Source: Brenneria izadpanahii
Lineage (GTDB): Bacteria; Pseudomonadota; Gammaproteobacteria; Enterobacterales; Enterobacteriaceae
Length of the DNA stretch: 64,000 bases
Assembly (NCBI RefSeq): GCF_017569925.1
Contig: NZ_CP050854.1
Coordinates: forward strand, 1,922,001 to 1,986,000
Direction: 5' to 3'
Numbering within the stretch: position 1 is the stretch's first letter; each line of letters begins with the position of its first letter. The notes beneath the pieces were generated by a model, which was given only the letters and a program-made list of their open reading frames with translations, made no database searches and was not told the origin of the DNA. This document shows positions 10,402 to 20,253 of the stretch, piece by piece. The position numbers and the translations under genes are program-made.

Positions 10402-10460
10402 GGAATTAATTGTATTTAGGCTGTCATCCTCAGCCTGTTGATTCCAAGGCTTTATTGTCC

Positions 10461-10838
10461 TTATTCTTCGTTTATCTTACCTGGCAACATGGATTGTCTG
10501 TCTGCGAACTTGTTGTAAGCGGAATTAACCGAGTGCTGTTGAGTTGAAATACTCATTAGGTCTTTCAGATCGCTCATCCTTGTTTGCAATAACTCTTTTA
10601 CCTCTTGTTCATTACTCAGGATCCGCTGCAGGCTGATTTTGACTCTTTGCTGTTCATCGGTTGATAATTCGATAGAGTTACTCTCATTCAAATAAGAAAG
10701 TTTCTCAACTGTGGTGATATAGCGGTGCGAAAAATCGATCAGTTTGTCCCATTCGGCCTTTTTAGCCAGCAATAAACATTCATTACTTAAGGCAAGTAAT
10801 TGCTGGTACAAAGATAATATCGGTTCGCTGGCATTCAT
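10461..10838 (-). CDS. fliT: Flagellar export chaperone FliT
   Basis: FliT, 125 residues, is the chaperone for the filament cap FliD and, in Salmonella, an anti-FlhDC factor. The protein is all-helical. The C-terminal block ILSNEQEVKELLQTRMSDLKDLM followed by QHSVNSAYNKFA matches the FliT family. The ATG at 10838 is preceded by a TTG in the same frame, which I did not use. It is the last gene of the leftward fliDST operon, although 120 bases separate it from fliS. Confidence 0.88.
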   Translation of the reverse strand: MNASEPILSLYQQLLALSNECLLLAKKAEWDKLIDFSHRYITTVEKLSYLNESNSIELSTDEQQRVKISLQRILSNEQEVKELLQTRMSDLKDLMSISTQQHSVNSAYNKFADRQSMLPGKINEE

Positions 10839-10961
10839 CAACGTGATCTCAAAAATATTAGATAGACAATCAAAGGCTCTATGGTACTCAGGCTATAATC
10901 AACAAAAATTGAACAGATTGTTTGTTATAGCAACTGAATGATTATAAAAATATCCGCTGTA

Positions 10962-11375
10962 TCATACTGCCTGGTCTGTATTGGCAATATCGGGTGATAT
11001 CTGTTTCCATGAGTCGGCAATACCACGCAATAAACCAAGAACTTCATTTATCGCCTGCTCATCATTATGCAGATTGGCATGCAGCAATCTGCGCACCATA
11101 TAGTCATACAAGGCGGCCAGATTATCAGCAATTTCACCGCCTTTTTCCCGATCCAGACTGGCAAGCAGCCCGTTGCTGATGATATTGACCGCTTTGGTAA
11201 TGGCTTTACCTTTGGCAACAGTCTCTTTCTGTTGTATATGGATTCCCGCCCGAACAAGCGCGCTGATAGCACCCTCAAACAGCATGGTGATCAGTTTGTG
11301 GGGGCTGGCGCTCATCACGCTGCTTTGTAACCCCACCTGGGCATAGGCCTGCGTTCCATAAATCATCGTTGTCAT
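10962..11375 (-). CDS. fliS: Flagellar export chaperone FliS
   Basis: FliS, 137 residues, binds the C-terminus of flagellin in the cytoplasm, prevents its polymerisation and hands it to the export gate. Family signatures are YGTQAYAQVGLQSSVMSASPHKLITMLFEGA near the start and LYDYMVRRLLHANLHND in the helical bundle. The start could also be the internal ATG at 11366 (MIYGTQ), closer in length to E. coli FliS. It begins two bases after fliD ends. Confidence 0.96.
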   Translation of the reverse strand: MTTMIYGTQAYAQVGLQSSVMSASPHKLITMLFEGAISALVRAGIHIQQKETVAKGKAITKAVNIISNGLLASLDREKGGEIADNLAALYDYMVRRLLHANLHNDEQAINEVLGLLRGIADSWKQISPDIANTDQAV

Positions 11376-11377
11376 AA

Positions 11378-12775
11378 TCAGCTACTACTGGTTAGTTGGT
11401 CAAAGACATTGGTCAGATAGGTACTGGTGGAGTCCAGTTCCGAAACCAGCACATCCAGAGCGGTAAATTGCGTGGTATAACGCGCCATTATCGCTTCAAT
11501 ACGCGCTTCAGTCGCGGTTTTCTTGGCGGTCAGTTTTTCCTGGATCTCGGTAATACCGTCTAGGGCGTTATCAATAAGGCCGTCGTCCGCGGTGTAGGTT
11601 TGGATAGCAGATACCATCTGCGTGGCCAATCCGGTACTGGAACCATCGCCAACAAAAAACGCCTTAACGTCATCCGCATTTTCACTCAGCGCAGTGCTTA
11701 ACTTGGTGGAGTCGATGGACAGCGTACCGTCGCTGTTGCTTACGGAGATCCCCAATTGGCTAAGCACCTGAAAAGTATCATTGCTTTGCCCTGAACTGAG
11801 CAGGGATTTCAGTTTGTTTTTCACTCCCCGTAAGAGTGAGTCGCCCACCAATGCGCCATTGTTCGTACTGCTATCGTCATCAGTAGCGTAGTCTTCATTG
11901 TAAGCCGTCAACGTGGTAAAAGTGCTCAGCAGACTATTATAAGAGTCTACCCAGGTTTGGATTGCTGTCGTAAGATCGTCGGTAGCGGCGCTGATGGTCA
12001 GGGTTTCGGTTGACGTAGACACGGCGGTCAGCGTTAGCGTAACGCCTTCGGAGGGCACATCGGTAACGGTATTGCTGCTGCGGGTAACGGTCACGCCGTT
12101 AACGGTGAGAATGGCATCCTGCGCGGCCACCGCCTGAGTCATAGCGCCGGAACCGGTGCTGCTGTCATAGCCAAGAATGCCGTTCAGCGTATCGTCAGTG
12201 CTGCTGATCGTCATTGTGGAGGCTTCACCAGTATCATTAGAGGTCAGCACTAACTGATAGCTGCTGTCGCCGGATTGGATCACACTGGCGGTAACGCCTG
12301 CATCGGCGCTATTGATGGCGCTGACTAATCCGTTGAGACTGGTTTGATCGGCCGTTAGGCTGATTTCGGTAGTGGTGTCTCCCACGCTGATGGTCAGCGT
12401 ACTGTCTGAACTGCTGAGCGCGGTAGTTTTATCACTTTGCGTACTGCTCACCAGCGACTGGGCGGTGGCGAGTTGAGACACATTAATACTGTAGGTGCCG
12501 GTCGCCGCATCTGAAGTCGCGGTGGTTGAAAACGCCGTATTGGTGGACGTGCTCTTACTGCTGTAAAGATCGCTGCTGGTTAGCGCTTCTGTCGCGGTGG
12601 ATAAGCTTTCCAGCGCGCTGTTGAGCGTATTATAGGCGGTGGTCTTGGCGGTATAAGCCGTTTGCTTGTTTTCGATCACCGTCACCTTCTGATCTTCGAC
12701 AGCCTGTAGCTTTTCGAGAATAGAAGTGAGGTCCAACCCGGAACCGACGCCGAGTGAGGCGGTAACTGATGCCAT
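11378..12775 (-). CDS. fliD: Flagellar filament cap protein FliD
   Basis: FliD (HAP2), 465 residues, forms the pentameric cap that folds flagellin at the filament tip. The N-terminus ASVTASLGVGSGLDLTSILEKLQAVE and the C-terminal MARYTTQFTALDVLVSELDSTSTYLTNVFDQL are the conserved parts. The middle is rich in Thr and Ser and variable. The start at 12775 (MASVT) is preceded by AAAGGG. It heads the fliDST operon, and a near-consensus sigma-28 promoter lies upstream. Confidence 0.96.
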   Translation of the reverse strand: MASVTASLGVGSGLDLTSILEKLQAVEDQKVTVIENKQTAYTAKTTAYNTLNSALESLSTATEALTSSDLYSSKSTSTNTAFSTTATSDAATGTYSINVSQLATAQSLVSSTQSDKTTALSSSDSTLTISVGDTTTEISLTADQTSLNGLVSAINSADAGVTASVIQSGDSSYQLVLTSNDTGEASTMTISSTDDTLNGILGYDSSTGSGAMTQAVAAQDAILTVNGVTVTRSSNTVTDVPSEGVTLTLTAVSTSTETLTISAATDDLTTAIQTWVDSYNSLLSTFTTLTAYNEDYATDDDSSTNNGALVGDSLLRGVKNKLKSLLSSGQSNDTFQVLSQLGISVSNSDGTLSIDSTKLSTALSENADDVKAFFVGDGSSTGLATQMVSAIQTYTADDGLIDNALDGITEIQEKLTAKKTATEARIEAIMARYTTQFTALDVLVSELDSTSTYLTNVFDQLTSSS

Positions 12776-12821
12776 AATCAATACCCTTTAGTTAATCGAC
12801 CTTAAGGAATGCGTTTTTTGG

Positions 12822-12848
12822 TTATCGGCGCGATGCAATAAAAGTTTA
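12822..12848 (-). promoter_or_regulatory. Sigma-28 (FliA) promoter of fliDST
   Basis: Read on the minus strand, the element is TAAACTTT, 11 bases, then GCCGATAA. The -10 part matches the E. coli FliA consensus completely and the -35 part matches in 7 of 8 positions, with the correct spacing. It points at fliD, whose ATG is about 47 bases downstream. This is direct sequence evidence for class 3 control of fliDST by the fliA product encoded further right. Confidence 0.9.
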
Positions 12849-12976
12849 TGGTTTTTTACCTATATCTGTTTCTGCGGTTTTCTGCGGTAATGCAACAGTT
12901 ATCTGATAAAATAGAACAGCGGTTCAATTGGTAATAATTGTATTTTGGCAGCAGCAAAAATTTTAAAAGAAATTGC

Positions 12977-13003
12977 TAAAGGTTGGATTAGGAGAGCCGA
13001 TAC
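12977..13003 (+). promoter_or_regulatory. Sigma-28 (FliA) promoter of fliC
   Basis: TAAAGGTT, 11 bases, then GCCGATAC matches the FliA consensus (TAAAGTTT N11 GCCGATAA) in 14 of 16 positions with exact spacing. Transcription would start just downstream and leave an untranslated leader of roughly 85-90 bases before the fliC ATG at 13,100. This is the usual arrangement for flagellin genes. Confidence 0.93.
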
Positions 13004-13099
13004 ATGTCAGTGACGGTGGTTGACACCGTAGGCAATTCGGCCTGAACCTTTAATTTTGAGCATCCGGTTTTCGCTGGGTGGATAAAAGGAACCTATTTT

Positions 13100-13930
13100 A
13101 TGGCAATTTCAGTATTAACTAACAGTATTTCTCTGAGTGCACAGAACAACCTGAACTCCTCTCAGTCCAAACTGGGTCAGGCTATCGAACGTCTGTCTTC
13201 CGGTTTGCAGATCAACAGCGCTGCCGATAACGCAGCCGGTCAGGCGATCGCCAACCGTCTGCAATCCAGCATCAACGGTTTGAACCAGGCCGCTACAAAC
13301 GCCAACGACGGTATCTCTCTGGCGCAAACCACCGAAGGCGCGCTGGACGAAATCAACGATAACTTACAGTCTATTCGTACCCTGGTCGTTCAGGCGGCTA
13401 ACGGCACCAACTCTACCAGCGATCTGACCTCCATTCAGGAAGAAATTACCGCTCGTTTGGACGAAATCGATCGTATCTCTTCGCAAACCTCTTATAACGG
13501 TAAGAGCCTGTTGAGCGCAGATGGCAATACGATATCACTGCAGATTGGCACTAACGATGGTGAAACTATCAGCTTTACGCTGAATAGCGCTTCTTCGGGA
13601 GATCTGGGTGGCGGCGTTCGTGACATTGATGTCACCACTGCTGATTTTTCCGGCGGTACTACTTTGTCAGACATTGATGCTGCCATCGCTGAAGTCGATT
13701 CTCAGCGTTCCAGCCTGGGTTCTATCCAGAACCGTCTGGAATCCACTATCAACAACCTGACTTCCACCACGACTAACCTGAGCGATGCGCAGTCCCGTAT
13801 CCAGGACGCCGACTATGCGACGGAAGTGTCGAACATGAGTAAGGCGCAAATTCTGCAACAGGCCGGCGCTTCCGTGCTGTCTCAGGCCAACGCCGTACCG
13901 CAGATCGCTCTGACTCTGCTGCAAGGCTAA
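13100..13930 (+). CDS. fliC: Flagellin FliC (compact form)
   Basis: Flagellin, 276 residues, is the filament subunit. The N-terminal D0/D1 block (SISLSAQNNLNSSQSKLGQAIERLSSG..., residues 10-140) and the C-terminal D1/D0 block (residues 185-276, ending NAVPQIALTLLQG) are both complete. The variable D2/D3 region is reduced to about 45 residues, so the protein is roughly half the size of E. coli FliC. The surface-exposed loop is rich in Ser and Thr (SSQTSYNGKSLLS, TTADFSGGTT) and could carry O-glycans. The genes that follow are consistent with that. Ribosome binding site AAAGGA precedes the ATG. Confidence 0.98.
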   Translation: MAISVLTNSISLSAQNNLNSSQSKLGQAIERLSSGLQINSAADNAAGQAIANRLQSSINGLNQAATNANDGISLAQTTEGALDEINDNLQSIRTLVVQAANGTNSTSDLTSIQEEITARLDEIDRISSQTSYNGKSLLSADGNTISLQIGTNDGETISFTLNSASSGDLGGGVRDIDVTTADFSGGTTLSDIDAAIAEVDSQRSSLGSIQNRLESTINNLTSTTTNLSDAQSRIQDADYATEVSNMSKAQILQQAGASVLSQANAVPQIALTLLQG

Positions 13931-13958
13931 TCGGCTATACGCCCATAGCTTACATAAG

Positions 13959-13984
13959 ACCCTGCTACGGCAGGGTTTTTTTTA
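13959..13984 (+). terminator. Rho-independent terminator of fliC
   Basis: Stem ACCCTGC, loop TACG, stem GCAGGGT, then a run of eight or more T. It lies about 30 bases after the fliC stop. It separates flagellin transcription from the downstream modification genes, which therefore probably have their own promoter. Confidence 0.92.
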
Positions 13985-14170
13985 CATATAAAGACTGGCC
14001 GCAGGATGCAATCGGTTTACTGATGTTGGCGGATGACGATGCTTCGTATTGGTCGTTGAACCTTTGATTTAAGCCTGTAATAAACCACTAATCAGTGGAT
14101 TATCGTTGCTCCCTATTTGTTATTTTAAACAAAATCTGTTTATCCCACTTAATGGCAAGGATATTCGCTT

Positions 14171-17100
14171 TTGTCTACCACTATACCGTCCTCCCCGCAA
14201 GCTGAAAATGATGTGGCGTCTTCTACTAGCGAGACCGAATCAATTTATCAATCGCTGGATTATCTTTCACCACAGGGGTTGCAAGCGGCTGCCTGGCTAT
14301 ATGGCGTACAGACGCCACCGCCAGCCAATTCCAGGATATTGGAGTTGGGGTGTGGTAATGGCGCCAATCTACGACCGTTTGCGCTGGCGCATTCCGGAGC
14401 AAAGGCAGTAGGCATCGATCTGAACGCTGAGGATATTGCCGAAGGCGAGCGCTGGTTGGCGCAACATTCGTTACCCAACCTGACGCTGGGTGTGATGGAC
14501 CTCCCTACCTTGTTAGCAAGCGATCTCGGCGCGTTCGACTATATTGTGGTGCGTGGGATATTTAGTCTGGTCAGCGGAGAAAGCCGCTCCGCGCTGCTGG
14601 CTTTTTGCCGGCGTCATCTGTCGCCGCAGGGAGTGGCCTGTTTCGGTTATAACACCTATCCCGGTTGGAAAAGCGCTGAAGTTTTGCAGGATGCGCTGCA
14701 GGTGCATCTTTCACTGGCAAAAAATACGCCAGAGGCGCAAAGCGCCAGCGCCCGGGCGATGTTGGTGTTTATGTCGCTGGGGCTGGATAAACACAATCCG
14801 CAGCAAGCGGCGCTGCAGGAGTTTATCCATCAGGCGAAGCAGCTTTCCGATGTCGATTTGGCGCTAAACTACTATCAAGGGCTAAACCAACCCTGTTATT
14901 TAATGGATTTTCTGACATTAGCCAGCGAAGCGGACCTGGCCTGGCTGGGGGATGCGCAGCCCTATACAGAATTGGCCGAGCACTATAGTGACAATGTTGC
15001 GCAGCTTCATCAAACCATCTGTCCTTATGAGCATAAGCTGCTAAAGCAGCAGTATCTGGATTTTGCCGTCGGACGTAAATACCGTTACAGCCTGCTGGTG
15101 GCGCAGGCGCGCGCAGCCGAGGTTCTGCCCGCGCCAGACCTTGACCGCCTGGCGGATTTTCATTGGGCGGGGAGTTTTAGCCGTCGCCTAACGGAAAAAA
15201 ATATAAATATAAATGCAGAGCATTTTCTGGCTGATGGGCGGTCAACTTTCATTTCTCAGGATGCATTAGCAAATAATTTGCTGGATGTGATAGGTGACGC
15301 ATGGCCTAACAGCGTGTCGCTGGATCAATTAGTCTATAACACGCGTCCGCCAGAGGACGAGCAGCCCGATCATAAAGAAGCGGTGCTGAAATCACTCGGT
15401 TTTCTGTTTAGCAAAGGCGTGCTGGGGCTACATGGTTGTTTAGATGAGAGCGTCTATAACCGCCAGTCCTCGTCATCATTGACGTTGTTGCCGGGGATAA
15501 TAACTGATTACCGTTTACGCAATGAAGCCGATGCCGCTTTCCGTTGCGTTAATTTCTGGTATGAACACCGTACCTTCACGCCTGGTGAGGATGAATTAGC
15601 TCATTTAGCTCTTATTGCGCAAGGGGGCGAATCCTCTTGTCAGGTCGATTATCCGCTGATGACGCGGTTGCGAGACTATGGACTGCTCTGGGGCGGCGTA
15701 GCAGCCTGGCGCAGCTGTTTACAGCAAAGTATTGTCTCGCTATCTCTGGATAAGGCGCTTGATAACATTCCCTCGCTGCTGTTTTATTCGACCAGACGAG
15801 AGAATGGCGGAGCATTACTGGCGCGGGATGTCGCCAGTACTTTAGGCCAGACCCGGAAGAGTGGCAAATTGGTTCCATTAGCGAAAAAAATGCATTCCCA
15901 ATTGCAAGAACTGGTCGCTCAGGGAGCCTTTTCAGAAGCTCGGGAGATGGCGCAGAAATTAGTTGATAGTCAACCTCAAAATGTCTACGCATGGAATGCG
16001 CTAGTGAATATTTGTATGAGAACCACAGATAGGGAGAGTGCGCTCAAGGCGTTATTGCAAACGTTATCCCTCAACCCGCTATCTTGGGATCTCTATGAGA
16101 CGCTGGCCGTGGTTCAGTATCGTCTAAATCGTACTTTTTATGCCGGAAACCTGATAAAAAAAGTGCTGCGTGCCTACCCTGACGGGCGTTATGCCTGGCA
16201 GTTGCTCTCGGCCATCTACGTCGATCATCGCAATTTCAGGTTAGCGGAAAAATGTGTAAGAGCGGCGTTGGCTATTGAGCCGAATCACCCGGAGCTACTG
16301 AATAATATAGCGAGTTGTCTTGATGGTCAGGGGAAACAGGCCGAGGCGCTGGGCTATTTTAAACAAATGGTGGATATAAATCCTGAAGCAACAGGGTTTC
16401 ATAGCAATATGCTGTTTACCATGTTGCATGTCGGTTCGTTATCTCCTGAAGAGATCTTTCTTGCCCATCGCCGTTATGGCGAAGTGGTGGAGCGAATGGT
16501 CAATAGAGCCCCTATCCATTTGCCATTCAATAATATCAAAGATCCGTCCCGGCCATTGCGAATCGGCTTCGTATCGGCGGATTTACGCAATCATCCGGTG
16601 ACCAACTTCCTTGAGCCTATCTGGCGTAATATCGATCGCGACGCTTTTAGTTTGTATGCCTATGCCAATAGTGAAGCTTATGATGCTAAATCACAGGAAT
16701 TGCACGCGCTGAGCGCGGGTTGGTCCAAGGTGTGCAACCTAAGCGATATTGAGCTGGCGCAACAGATTAATCAGGATGGCATCGATATTCTGTTCGATCT
16801 TTCCGGCCATACCAGAGGCAACCGCCTGCCTGCGTTTGCTTATAAACCCGCGCCGATACAGATTGGTTGGATCGGTTATCCGGGAACCACGGGCTTAACG
16901 GCGATGGATTATTGGTTCTGCAATAATAATTTTGCTGAACCGGGCGTATTGGATAACCAGTTTACCGAAAAACTGATTTATTTGCCGTCAACCCAAATAT
17001 TTGAACCGGTAAAAGACTGCCCGGAAATTAACCCATTACCGGCATTGTCAAATGGTTATATCACCTTTGGTAATTTCAATCGGCTAAATAAGATAAACGA

Positions 17101-17660
17101 TGAAGTATACGTACTGTGGGCAAAAATATTGGTTGCGTTACCTTCTGCCCGTATGTTGATCGGCGCCATTGATGACTGGGATATGGAGAAAGAAATCCGG
17201 GGAAAAATGGCGGGATATGGTGTTAAACCTGAACAGTTGCTTTTTCAGAAAAGAACCTCAATGGGCGAATACTTAAAGCTGCACCATAAGGTAGATATTT
17301 TGCTGGATACTTTCCCTTACTCTGGGGAACCACCACCAACCATGCCGCCTGGATGGGCGTGCCGACATTGACGTTGGCGGGAAAAACTGCGGCTTCCCGA
17401 CAGGGCGTTTCCGGGGAAGAGCCTGGGGACTGGATGAGTTTATTGCCTATTCACCGGAGGAATATGTGCAGAAGGCGCTTAGTTGGCCGCATGAGTTGGA
17501 GCGACTTTCCCAGCTCCGGGCTGGTATGCGGGAACGAGCTTCCGGTAGCCAAAAGAGTAGGGCTATCACCCCAGCGACCTATTTTGAAGAGGCATTGAGA
17601 ACCGCATGGAAAATATATTGTAGCGGAGAATCTCCAAAAAGTTTCTCTGTCAAAGGGTAA
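14171..17660 (+). pseudogene. Methyltransferase-TPR-OGT fusion glycosyltransferase, two frame breaks
   Basis: A very large protein (about 1160 residues if repaired), probably a flagellin O-GlcNAc-transferase-like enzyme. Domains in order: a class I SAM methyltransferase (ILELGCGNG, residues 56-64), a methyltransferase regulatory domain (about 215-300), a linker, TPR repeats (about 590-740), and a GT41/SPINDLY catalytic domain (from about 775: RIGFVSADLRNHPV, FDLSGHTRGNRL, IQIGWIGYPGTTG). The first frame stops at 17,371 in LLDTFPYSGE, exactly where GGTTTNHAAWMGVPTLTLAGKT is expected. That sequence resumes one frame over. A second shift at 17,413-17,428 leads to GLDEFIAYSPEEYVQKAL and the end at 17,660. 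Both breaks are at GGGG runs and are repaired by one G. The start is TTG with AAGGA upstream. Confidence 0.85.
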
Positions 17661-17766
17661 GCGCTTTCTTTTATCAGAAGGCGTTGCCTTAGTGTTAAGA
17701 GCATCTGGTGGCGGTAAATCAGGAGCGGTAGCGTGCTTAAATTTGTTGCGGGGTATAAAAATAATT

Positions 17767-18936
17767 ATGTCGAGCGATATAGAAAAGAATATATATGTTA
17801 CCAGCCCGCTGCTTCCGCCGCTGGAAGAATTTATACCCTATCTTGAACAGATATGGGGCAATAAACAATTGACCAATGGCGGACCATTTCACCAACAGTT
17901 AGAACAGGCGTTAGCCGAGTATCTGGGCGTAAAGCATCTTTGTTTATTTGCCAATGGCACACTGGCGTTGCTGACGGCGCTGCAGGCTTTACGTATTACT
18001 GGAGAGGTGATCACGACTCCCTATTCATTTGTCGCGACGTCTCATACGCTGTTATGGAATGGTTTAAAACCCGTATTTGTCGATATTGATCCTGTTACCT
18101 GTAACCTCGATCCGGAAAAAATAGAACGGGCTATTACCCCGATGACATCGGCGATATTACCCGTACACTGTTATGGTATTCCAGCTAATGTGAAACGTAT
18201 TCAGCAAATAGCGGATATCTATGGCCTGAAAGTTATTTATGATGCGGCGCATGCCTTCGGTGTGAAAGAGGACGGCGTCAGCATTTTAAACCATGGCGAT
18301 CTCTCTATCCTCAGTTTCCATGCGACTAAAGTGTTCAATACCATAGAAGGTGGCGCCATCATTTGCCCGGATGCGAAAACTAAAAAACGTATCGATTACC
18401 TAAAAAATTTCGGTTTTGCCGATGAAGTGACGGTGGTTGCACCGGGAATTAACGGCAAAATGAATGAGGTTCAGGCTGCGTTCGGTTTACTGCAACTGCG
18501 GCACATAGATCGGGCATTGCAAGAAAGAGAGCGTATTTACGCCCGTTATAAACAGGCTTTTCAGAATATATCGGCCATTCGTTTGGTCGACGTGTCTGAA
18601 AACGTTAAATGGAATCACGCCTATTTTCCGATTTTTATCAATGGCGCTGATGCCGAAATTCGTGATGCGCTTTATGATGCGTTAAAGGCTGAAAATATTC
18701 TGCCGCGACGTTATTTTTACCCTCTTATTAGCACATTCCCCATGTATCGCGGACTTTCCAGTTCTCAAAATGAGAATCTTTCCGTCGCTATGAATATTGC
18801 TGATTCAGTACTGTGTCTGCCGATTTATCCCGGTCTTATGGAAGACGAGCAGAATAGGGTAATTAGCGTAGTCAACACTTTCATTACGGAACAGTTGCCG
18901 GCTGTAATGGTGAATTTTTTGGATAAATCGGCGTAA
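17767..18936 (+). CDS. DegT/DnrJ/EryC1/StrS sugar aminotransferase (VioA-like)
   Basis: A PLP-dependent nucleotide-sugar aminotransferase, 389 residues. The PLP lysine is K188 in SFHATKVFNTIEGGA and the PLP-nitrogen aspartate is D159 in VIYDAAHAFG. The HATKVFNTIEGGA form is typical of enzymes that make 4-amino-4,6-dideoxy sugars such as dTDP-viosamine. The frame is open from 17,692 but the ATG at 17,767 fits homologues. The VioA-like activity and a role in the flagellin glycan are inferred from family and position; the upstream dTDP-sugar enzymes (RmlA/B type) are not in the window. Confidence 0.85.
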   Translation: MSSDIEKNIYVTSPLLPPLEEFIPYLEQIWGNKQLTNGGPFHQQLEQALAEYLGVKHLCLFANGTLALLTALQALRITGEVITTPYSFVATSHTLLWNGLKPVFVDIDPVTCNLDPEKIERAITPMTSAILPVHCYGIPANVKRIQQIADIYGLKVIYDAAHAFGVKEDGVSILNHGDLSILSFHATKVFNTIEGGAIICPDAKTKKRIDYLKNFGFADEVTVVAPGINGKMNEVQAAFGLLQLRHIDRALQERERIYARYKQAFQNISAIRLVDVSENVKWNHAYFPIFINGADAEIRDALYDALKAENILPRRYFYPLISTFPMYRGLSSSQNENLSVAMNIADSVLCLPIYPGLMEDEQNRVISVVNTFITEQLPAVMVNFLDKSA

Positions 18937-19072
18937 TGCCAACGATATATCCAAAGTTAAATATGCTGCACCTTGCGATTTACACTTGGTTTGGTCGCAT
19001 TCGTTCACACTCGCTTTCCCGTTATGATGGGAAAAGCGCTGATAATAACGTAATTACACATCGGAGAGCATC

Positions 19073-20253
19073 TTGCCTGATATTAATACATTGATCCTTG
19101 ATGCAGGGTTCTCGGCTACTCCTATAATTCATTCTGCTATCGATATGGGCGCGATAGTTGGCGTGTGCAGCGGGAAAACCGCCGATCCCGGCCACCGTAT
19201 TGCGCATCGCTCTTTCGTCATGGATTACTCTCAAGTAGATCAGATTCTATCGTTGGCGCGGCAAGAGAATATTTCTGCGTTGTTGCCCGGCGTGACGGAT
19301 ATCTCTTATTTGAGCGGGGCTAGTGTCGCCGCTCAACTGGGACTACCCGGCTTTGATGCCCCCGATACAGCGGATATCTTGTTTAAAAAGGATCGGTTCC
19401 GGCACTACGCCAAGCGCCAGGGGTTGCCGATTCCGAAAGCTGTAATGTCATTGGATCAGATTGACGAACTGAGTTTCCCTGTGCTGGTTAAGCCTGCCGA
19501 TTCCTATAGCGGCCGCGGTATTGTCATGATTGACGATGCAGATTTGATTGGCGCGGCTTACCATTCTGCGCTGGCGGAATCAATGTCGGGCGAGGTAGTG
19601 GTTGAAGAGTTCAAGCAGGGGCAGTTGCATAGTCATTCCGCATTTGTGCGTAATGGTCGTATCGTTTGTGAGTTTTATGTTGATGAGTTCTGCACGGTAT
19701 ACCCGTATCAGGTAAATAGCAGTTGCCTGAGTGCTCAAATGAGCGAGTCGCTTAAGAGCCAAGTCAGTGAATGTATTCAGCACATTATTACCGATTTGCA
19801 ATTGTGCGATGGTCTGGTGCACACACAATTTATTTCATTCGGAGAAGATTTTTGGCTAATAGAATTGACCCGTCGTTGCCCGGGGATTTATATAGCCTAC
19901 TGATTCAATACGCGACGGGCATACCTTACGCAGCCCTGTTTGCTGCGCCGTTCCTCGGTCATGACTTACCAATTACTATGAAGCGTCCGCCCATAACGCG
20001 GTTTATTGCCAGACATACGGTGTCTGTTGCGGAAGAAACAACCTACATCTCACTACAGTGCCAGCATGAGTACGCTCAGGTTATCGCGGCCGTCCCTTTG
20101 AAAAAATGTGGCGAATCTTTATTAGAAGCGCCTTTTGACCGTGCCGCTATCCTTTTTTCAGAGTTTCCCGATGAAACACTCATGTTGCGCCATACGCCTT
20201 CCCTGAAAAAACACTTCACCATCAACCCCCGACTAACAGAGATACAGCCATGA
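19073..20253 (+). pseudogene. ATP-grasp ligase, one frame break
   Basis: An ATP-grasp enzyme of about 393 residues if repaired. Enzymes of this fold use ATP to join a carboxylate to an amine or similar nucleophile. The ATP-grasp core is visible at PVLVKPADSYSGRGIVMI, VVEEFKQG and FWLIELTRRCPG. At GGGG (19,882-19,885) the frame shifts: one added G restores RRCPGDLYSLLIQYATGIPYAAL, and reading continues to 20,253. That stop overlaps the ATG of the next gene (ATGA), which supports the repaired reading. The start is TTG with GGAGAG five bases upstream. It could add an amino acid or acyl group to the amino sugar; this is inference. Confidence 0.75.

Noticed and set aside
17324..19885. Phase variation by slipped-strand mispairing at the G runs
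   Set aside because: Runs of four or five G are too short for typical phase-variable tracts, and the same break type occurs in yeiH, far from the surface-glycan genes.
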